The position numbers and the translations under genes are program-made. 64,000 nucleotides of DNA from JAISGQ01 sp045604965 (GTDB taxonomy: Bacteria > Bacillota > Clostridia > Oscillospirales > Acutalibacteraceae). Numbering within the stretch: the stretch's first letter is position 1; each line of letters opens with the position of its first letter. Location: positions 1 to 64,000 of the forward strand of contig JAZUPB010000044.1 in NCBI GenBank assembly GCA_045604965.1, given 5' to 3'. Below, piece after piece: positions 60,101 through 64,000 of the stretch. Below the pieces are notes generated by a model. The model did no database searches and was not told the DNA's origin. It was given only the letters and a program-made list of their open reading frames with translations.

Positions 60101-61541
60101 CGACAAGCAGCCTGATATCGACCTGAATTTCTCTGGTGAATATCAGTCACGAGCTCATAAATACACCGAAGAGATATTTGGTGCAGAAAATGTTTTCAAG
60201 GCAGGTACAATAGGAACAGTTGCGGAAAAAACCGCATACGGATACGTTTTGAAATATGCCGAGGAGAGAGGACTTACCCTGCCTGCGGCAGAGATAGAGC
60301 GTCTCAAAAACGGGTGTACGGGCATAAAGAGAACCACCAGCCAGCATCCGGGCGGTATGGTCGTTGTCCCCAGAGAATATGAGGTCTACGATTTCTGTCC
60401 TATTGCTCACCCTGCAGATAAAGTGGATGTTGATATAGTAACCACTCACTTTGATTTCCATTCCATACACGATACCATCCTCAAGCTTGATATACTCGGG
60501 CACGATAATCCTACAATTTATCACTATCTTGAGGAGTATACCGGTATTCCCGTAATGGAAGTAACAATGAGCGACCCTGCGGTAATGAGTCTTTTCACAT
60601 CAACAGAGGCACTTGGACTAACACCTGAGGACATCGATTCGGAGACAGGAACCTTCTCGCTGCCTGAGGTAGGAACATCATTTGTCCGTCAGATGCTTGT
60701 GGATACCCAACCCAAAACCTTCGCTGACCTTTTGCAGGTATCGGGACTGTCACACGGAACCGACGTTTACCTCGGCAACGCAAAAGATCTTATCGAAGCA
60801 GGCACCTGCACCATTTCCGAGGTTATCGGAACACGAGACAACATTATGGTCTATCTCATCCAAAAGGGAGTGGAAAAAGGTCTTGCGTTCAAGATAATGG
60901 AAATCGTCCGTAAGGGTAACGCAAAGAAACTTCTGACGGATGAAATGGTAGAGACTATGAGAAAGAACAATGTTCCCGAATGGTACATTGATTCCTGCTT
61001 CAAGATAAAGTATATGTTCCCCAAAGCTCACGCAGCGGCATATATGATAGCGACTCTGCGTCTCGGATGGTATAAGGTACATATGCCGGCAGCTTATTAT
61101 GCTGCGTATTTCACTGCACGTCCCGACGATTTTGATGCTGAATCGACAGTGTGCGGAAGATCGGCAGTACGTGCAAAAATGAAGGAAATAACCGCAAAAG
61201 GCAAAGCGGCAAGCGATAAGGAAAATAAAACCTTTGCAGTACTTCAGATAATCAACGAGGCGCTTGCAAGAGGAATAAAGTTCCTTAATATCGACCTTGA
61301 AAAAAGCTCTTCATATAAGTTTCTCGTTGAGGAAGACGGCATACGTCTGCCGTTCTCTGTCCTTGATGGTGTGGGACTGAATGCTGCAAAGCAGCTTGAG
61401 GAAGCGAGAAATGAAGGAATGTTTTCAACCAGAGAGGATATGCAGAAGCGTTCCGGTGTAACAAAGGCTGTTATTGCAGCACTTGATGCAGCAGGTGCGC
61501 TGGCAGGTTTACCTGAATCTGACCAGATATCCTTTATCTGA
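57198..61541 (+). CDS. polC: DNA polymerase III PolC-type, alpha subunit with 3'-5' exonuclease
   Basis: The 1447-aa Gram-positive replicative polymerase. An N-terminal region of about 180 residues is followed by a Pro/Ala linker, an OB fold (about 230-315), a PHP half (VELHMHTNMSALDAVTP from about 341), an inserted DEDDh exonuclease (FDLETTGL near 436, HNAAFDMSF, HRAVDDA), PHP continuation, a Cys4 zinc site (CPKCQ and CPLCG near 918-950), and the polymerase core with the catalytic PDIDLNFSGE near 971. Length is close to B. subtilis PolC (1437). GAAAGGGA precedes the ATG. A terminator follows. Confidence 0.98.
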   Translation: MKQSIGQLFTECAENELVAAIAHLNIDEILPRNNFRSLTVAVSSDKFIDFAAFHRAEAVIKDCYALDEVNIKPKFAPEAFSEEVLDSLIGELKKTVSTVNGSFYKCSWSYDKHSRVVSAVLKTDSLMLLQAKKFNEKFENAVSEYFGLPVVLSLAYDKSAQIPKIEPQETVVPPWESEPAASKPAAPAARPAERPMPQRKTRYAPLPAENLLTGLPDKISSPVLIYGKVENLPAIELVKLDPMQHRATVWGRVFGYESKLTKSGKSYIVKFNITDLTSSNTVKLFMKEKDMEKAEGLGNGSVVIVQGEYAYDSYDKSYCLMASCIAMAKERLRMDNSEEKRVELHMHTNMSALDAVTPASKLIERAAKWGHKAIAITDHGVAQAFPEAMNTANKLKKAETPIKIIYGVEDYFVDDSLRVIAGSANEPIEGDIIAFDLETTGLNAKTCRITEIGAVRLRGLEIVDKFGTFVNPEQHIPSKITDITGITDEMVANAPKEAEAVKNFLEFCGDTRILSAHNAAFDMSFLSAACDRCGYECGFTSLDTLALSRAMFPDIKNHKLDTVTSHLKLPAFNHHRAVDDAVALAYILIEELRRMRDDYKVTETAQLNTAITDRPIKTFESHHQIILVKNKVGLKNLYKLISQANLHDFYKRPRTRRSMIEKHREGLIIGSACEAGELYKAVAMGASHERLVEIASFYDYLEIQPTGNNMFMVRNGEVPDVETLQEYNRTICRLGDELGKPVVATCDVHFLEPEDEVYRRVLMSSFEDGDQQAPLYLRTTEEMLAEFEYLGKDKAYEVVVTNTNIIADMVEEISPIPPGVYPPRIEGSDENLRTISRNRAKEIYGDPLPEYVHERLERELNSIINNGFSVMYMTAQMLVADSEAHGYLVGSRGSVGSSFVATMAGISEVNPLAPHYVCPKCQWSQFFIEDPNVGSGFDLPAKNCPLCGAECRRDGHEIPFETFLGFNGDKQPDIDLNFSGEYQSRAHKYTEEIFGAENVFKAGTIGTVAEKTAYGYVLKYAEERGLTLPAAEIERLKNGCTGIKRTTSQHPGGMVVVPREYEVYDFCPIAHPADKVDVDIVTTHFDFHSIHDTILKLDILGHDNPTIYHYLEEYTGIPVMEVTMSDPAVMSLFTSTEALGLTPEDIDSETGTFSLPEVGTSFVRQMLVDTQPKTFADLLQVSGLSHGTDVYLGNAKDLIEAGTCTISEVIGTRDNIMVYLIQKGVEKGLAFKIMEIVRKGNAKKLLTDEMVETMRKNNVPEWYIDSCFKIKYMFPKAHAAAYMIATLRLGWYKVHMPAAYYAAYFTARPDDFDAESTVCGRSAVRAKMKEITAKGKAASDKENKTFAVLQIINEALARGIKFLNIDLEKSSSYKFLVEEDGIRLPFSVLDGVGLNAAKQLEEARNEGMFSTREDMQKRSGVTKAVIAALDAAGALAGLPESDQISFI

Positions 61542-61560
61542 TAATCAAACAATAATGAAT

Positions 61561-61598
61561 GAGAACACTCACGGTTTACCGTGAGTGTTCTTTTTTAT
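61561..61598 (+). terminator. Rho-independent terminator of the uppS-polC train
   Basis: GAACACTCACGGT (61563-61575) pairs with ACCGTGAGTGTTC (61578-61590), followed by T6. Confidence 0.95.
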
Positions 61599-61600
61599 GT

Positions 61601-61628
61601 CATATTGCAATGAACTCGTCCATATAAA
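61601..61628 (+). promoter_or_regulatory. Sigma-E-like promoter of the spoIIIA operon
   Basis: CATATT (61601-61606), a 14-bp spacer and CATATAAA (61621-61628) match the mother-cell sigma-E pattern (ATATT, N14, CATACAxT) closely. Position right after a terminator and 24 bases before the spoIIIAA start, and the known sigma-E control of spoIIIA in B. subtilis, support it. Confidence 0.72.
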
Positions 61629-61651
61629 TTAGCCAAGGAGGGGGATAGACG

Positions 61652-62653
61652 ATGAATGAAACAGTTCCCTTTGACCAGGCTTCACAGTCTCTGGGGAAAA
61701 GGCTTAGCATAATGCTTGGAGAACTTGATATACAAACAAAATCCCAAACACAGGAAATACGCCTGCGTTCGGAAAGCAAAATAGTATTGCGCATAAACAA
61801 TGAACTTAAAACCCTCGAACATTTTCCGATAATAACATCAGAGCAGATAAGAGAAGCTTTTGAATGTATATGCGGATACTCCGTATACGCCCATCAGCAG
61901 GAAATTGCGGAGGGGTATGTGACAGTTCAGGGCGGACACAGAGCAGGAATATGCGGAACTGCGGTGATAAAAAACGGTCAGGCAGCAATGCTGCGGAATA
62001 TTTCGTCTATAAATCTTCGCATAGCGAGATCTTTTACAGGCTGCAGCGCACAGCTGTTTTCGCAAATCGATTTTTCAACTCCCTGCGGAATACTCGTTGC
62101 AGGTTCTCCTATGAGCGGAAAAACCACTCTTTTGCGTGATGTTGCGGCTTCGCTTTCAAGTGGAAGAACAGGCAGGCGCTATGCGGTGTCAATACTTGAC
62201 GAGCGCGGAGAACTTGCCGCCTGCTGTGCAGGAGCGCCACAGTATGAGGCGGTACGCTGCTGTGATGTGCTGAGTGGCTATCCAAAAGGTGAAGCGATAT
62301 CATCGGCAATTCGCAGTATGTCGCCTGAAATCATCATATGCGATGAAATAGGGACTGTAAGAGAAGCAGAAGAAATAAGAGAAGGAATAAATGCAGGAGT
62401 CAGTGTAATAGCCAGTGTTCACGCAGGCAGTGAAAAGGAATTGATATTAAGACCTGTAATAAGAACGCTGATCGAAACATGCGCATTTAAATATATCGTG
62501 CTTTTGTCTGAAGCACCGATGTCTGTGAAGAAGGTAATAAAAGCGGAGGATCTAAAAAATGAAAATACTTATATGTTTGCTGGTGATGCTTCTTTCAGCG
62601 ATAGTGGGAAACGGATTTCGAACGGATATAAAGCGCAGATTCGAGTCGCTTGA
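61652..62653 (+). CDS. spoIIIAA: Stage III sporulation protein AA
   Basis: The 333-aa secretion-type ATPase powers the mother-cell side of the SpoIIIA-SpoIIQ channel that joins mother cell and forespore. Walker A GSPMSGKTT is at 152-159 with Gly151 preceding, the Walker B region is EIIICDEIGT, and EGYVTVQGGHRAGICGTAV is a family block. GGAGGGGG precedes the ATG. Its 3' end continues 95 bp into spoIIIAB, giving a C-terminal tail longer than usual. Confidence 0.95.
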   Translation: MNETVPFDQASQSLGKRLSIMLGELDIQTKSQTQEIRLRSESKIVLRINNELKTLEHFPIITSEQIREAFECICGYSVYAHQQEIAEGYVTVQGGHRAGICGTAVIKNGQAAMLRNISSINLRIARSFTGCSAQLFSQIDFSTPCGILVAGSPMSGKTTLLRDVAASLSSGRTGRRYAVSILDERGELAACCAGAPQYEAVRCCDVLSGYPKGEAISSAIRSMSPEIIICDEIGTVREAEEIREGINAGVSVIASVHAGSEKELILRPVIRTLIETCAFKYIVLLSEAPMSVKKVIKAEDLKNENTYMFAGDASFSDSGKRISNGYKAQIRVA

Positions 62654-63053
62654 TGCCTTGCGGCAGATATGTATAAAGCTTCACAATGAAATATCTTTCA
62701 GAGCGCCTCCCCTGAGCGAATTGTTGATAAAACATACGGATAAAGGGTGCTGTGCGCCGCTGTTTCGGGCGGTAAGAGACGAAATGGACAGCGGATTCAG
62801 ATGTGCCTGGAGAACGGGTGCAGAAAAATGGTCAAGATCGGTGGGACTTACACAGGACGAGCTTGAAACGGTTCTGCTTCTTGACTCAGTGGGAAGCACA
62901 GATATTGAGGGAGAAAAACGGCTTCTTATTACAGCATCGGAAAGATTGTCGGAACAGGCAAAAAATATAAAAAGTGAACTTAAAACAAAAGGAAAAATGC
63001 TTTTTTCCTGTTCTGTGCTGGCAGGTCTCGGCGTAGTAATACTTATAATATAA
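62559..63053 (+). CDS. spoIIIAB: Stage III sporulation protein AB
   Basis: The 164-aa protein has an N-terminal helix (ILICLLVMLLSAIVGNGF), a cytoplasmic helical bundle with RFESLDALRQICIKLHNEI, the family motif near LLLDSVGSTDIEGEKRLL, and a C-terminal helix (MLFSCSVLAGLGVVILII). It resembles GspF-like platform proteins and probably anchors SpoIIIAA. GGAGG precedes the ATG at 62559, which supports this start inside spoIIIAA. Confidence 0.93.
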   Translation: MKILICLLVMLLSAIVGNGFRTDIKRRFESLDALRQICIKLHNEISFRAPPLSELLIKHTDKGCCAPLFRAVRDEMDSGFRCAWRTGAEKWSRSVGLTQDELETVLLLDSVGSTDIEGEKRLLITASERLSEQAKNIKSELKTKGKMLFSCSVLAGLGVVILII

Positions 63054-63065
63054 AGGACTGTTTTT

Positions 63066-63260
63066 ATGGATATAGATCTGATTTTTAAAATAGCGGCTGT
63101 AGGAATAATCGTGGCGGTACTCAATCAGGTGCTCATTCGAGCAGGCAGAGAGGAACAGGCAACAATGACAACAATTGCAGGAATAATTGTTGTGCTCACC
63201 ATAATAGTGCAGGAGATAAGCAGTCTGTTCGATACTGTGAAGTCGGTGTTTGACCTATGA
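63066..63260 (+). CDS. spoIIIAC: Stage III sporulation protein AC
   Basis: The 64-aa membrane protein has two helices (LIFKIAAVGIIVAVLNQVLI and TMTTIAGIIVVLTIIVQEIS) joined by an R-A-G-R-E-E-Q turn, as in SpoIIIAC of B. subtilis (68 aa). It is part of the channel's membrane core. Its stop overlaps the spoIIIAD start (ATGA), so the two are coupled. Confidence 0.95.
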   Translation: MDIDLIFKIAAVGIIVAVLNQVLIRAGREEQATMTTIAGIIVVLTIIVQEISSLFDTVKSVFDL

Positions 63261-63643
63261 GTATAACAACAATAGCAGGAGCAGCAGTAATAATATGTCT
63301 GCTTGTAGTAATAGTACGCCAAAGCCGACAGGAATTTTCAACAGCAATACTTTTGCTCGGCGGCTGTGCAATAGCGGCAGTTTGCATCTCTGCTGTTGCT
63401 CCGACAATAAAAGAGATCAGCGGGCTGTCCTCAAAATACGGCCTGAGCGATGGATTTACGCTTGTGTTAAAGGCTATCGGAATATGCTTCATAACACAGA
63501 CAGCGGCAGATGTGTGCCGTGATGCATCCTGTACATCACTGGCGGTAAAGGTTGAAACAGCAGGGAAAATAACAGTTCTTGCGGTTATATTTCCGCTTTT
63601 TGAATCACTGCTTGAAACTGCGGTAGGAATAATAAACGGATGA
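63257..63643 (+). CDS. spoIIIAD: Stage III sporulation protein AD
   Basis: The 128-aa membrane protein has three to four helices; VIICLLVVIVRQSRQEFSTA, GLSDGFTLVLKAIGICFITQ and CRDASCTSLAVKVETAGKIT are family blocks. It forms the membrane core of the SpoIIIA channel with SpoIIIAC and AE. The gene overlaps both neighbours by ATGA. Confidence 0.95.
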   Translation: MSITTIAGAAVIICLLVVIVRQSRQEFSTAILLLGGCAIAAVCISAVAPTIKEISGLSSKYGLSDGFTLVLKAIGICFITQTAADVCRDASCTSLAVKVETAGKITVLAVIFPLFESLLETAVGIING

Positions 63644-64000
63644 TGAAGAGAATTATTATGTTAACTATTCTGCTGGTGTTGGCAGTAACATCGAGCCCTA
63701 CAGTATCTGCGTCAGAGTACGAGGGATACGAAGAATTGTTTGAGGACAGCGGAGCAGCTGATCTTACAGACTACCTGAGCGACGAAACACTTGAAAATCT
63801 TGAAAACGCAGGAATACCGTCAGCATCTGAAGAATATATGACCAATCTGAATGTTTCGGACATACTTGATTCGGTAATACGAATAACAGCGGAAGAAAGC
63901 AAACAGCCGCTGAAGGTGGGAATTGCAATAATTGCCGCAGTGCTTTTGACTGCACTGGTCGGAGGGTTGAAAGATTCCCTGGCAGATATAAAAACTGCGC
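63640..64000 (+). CDS. spoIIIAE: Stage III sporulation protein AE, 5' part (cut by window end)
   Basis: An open frame starting at ATG 63640 (ATGA overlap with spoIIIAD) runs to the end of the window for 120 codons. It encodes a signal-peptide-like N terminus (MKRIIMLTILLVLAVTSSPT begins at residue 2), an acidic extracytoplasmic stretch, NVSDILDSVIRITAEESKQPL, and the first membrane helix (VGIAIIAAVLLTALVGGL) followed by K-D-S-L-A, as in SpoIIIAE. The remainder lies outside the window. Confidence 0.9.
   Translation, partial: MMKRIIMLTILLVLAVTSSPTVSASEYEGYEELFEDSGAADLTDYLSDETLENLENAGIPSASEEYMTNLNVSDILDSVIRITAEESKQPLKVGIAIIAAVLLTALVGGLKDSLADIKTA

Noticed and set aside
1..64000. CRISPR array, insertion sequence, prophage or conjugation genes
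   Set aside because: No regularly spaced repeats, transposase, integrase or phage structural gene was seen; the TraX-like gene stands alone and is not evidence of conjugation.

Overview
The window looks like a chromosome segment of a spore-forming, Gram-positive Clostridia-type bacterium, probably of the Ruminococcus/Oscillospiraceae group. This rests on PolC-type DNA polymerase III, a spoIIIA operon, a MurE with the DNPR signature of meso-diaminopimelate-type peptidoglycan, a division-type PBP with PASTA repeats, an undecaprenyl/MEP-pathway gene train ahead of polC, and AT-rich intergenic DNA with textbook sigma-A promoters. The taxonomic placement is inference. I see no prophage, CRISPR array or insertion sequence.

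Region 1 (1-4.3 kb): tRNA-Asn(GTT), followed by a roughly 270-bp structured insert bounded by a second copy of the tRNA 3' end and its trailer hairpin. Next are an HTH domain fused to a degenerate orotate phosphoribosyltransferase and pyrF, then an ABCG-like ABC transporter on the minus strand. Region 2 (4.3-7.8 kb): uvrC, rsmD, coaD and a coiled-coil protein.

Region 3 (8-25 kb): a dcw cluster, mraZ-rsmH-ftsL-like-PBP-murE-murF-mraY-ftsW-murG-murA-ftsQ-ftsZ, and then a DivIVA-like protein. It has sigma-A promoters before mraZ, the ftsL-like gene and murE, MraZ-box-like repeats, and a hairpin at the murA ribosome binding site. murD, murC, murB and ftsA are absent from the run.

Region 4 (25-33.9 kb): small and accessory genes, including an acidic protein, a phosphodiesterase, a trio of tiny ORFs with a possible sporulation promoter, a YegP-like protein, an FAD oxidoreductase and a DUF2975/Xre pair. 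A secreted membrane protein follows, and then a TPP-riboswitch-controlled thiT with a TraX-like gene directly behind it.

Region 5 (33.9-49.4 kb): a large PAS/GGDEF protein, a GNAT-SDR-PP2C operon, a P-loop ATPase, several membrane proteins, a nitroreductase-like protein, phosphofructokinase, a condensation-fold acyltransferase paired with a zinc-ribbon membrane protein, a second GNAT and YebC.

Region 6 (49.5-64 kb): a DegT-fold protein lacking the PLP lysine, then pyrH-frr-uppS-cdsA-dxr-rseP-ispG-polC, which joins UMP supply, ribosome recycling, isoprenoid and lipid-carrier synthesis, membrane proteolysis and replication. It ends with spoIIIAA to a truncated spoIIIAE, preceded by a sigma-E-like promoter.

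The most unusual items are the HTH-OPRT fusion, the tRNA-Asn duplication, the small-ORF trio, the DegT pseudoenzyme, and the TraX-like gene in a thiamine-responsive transcript.
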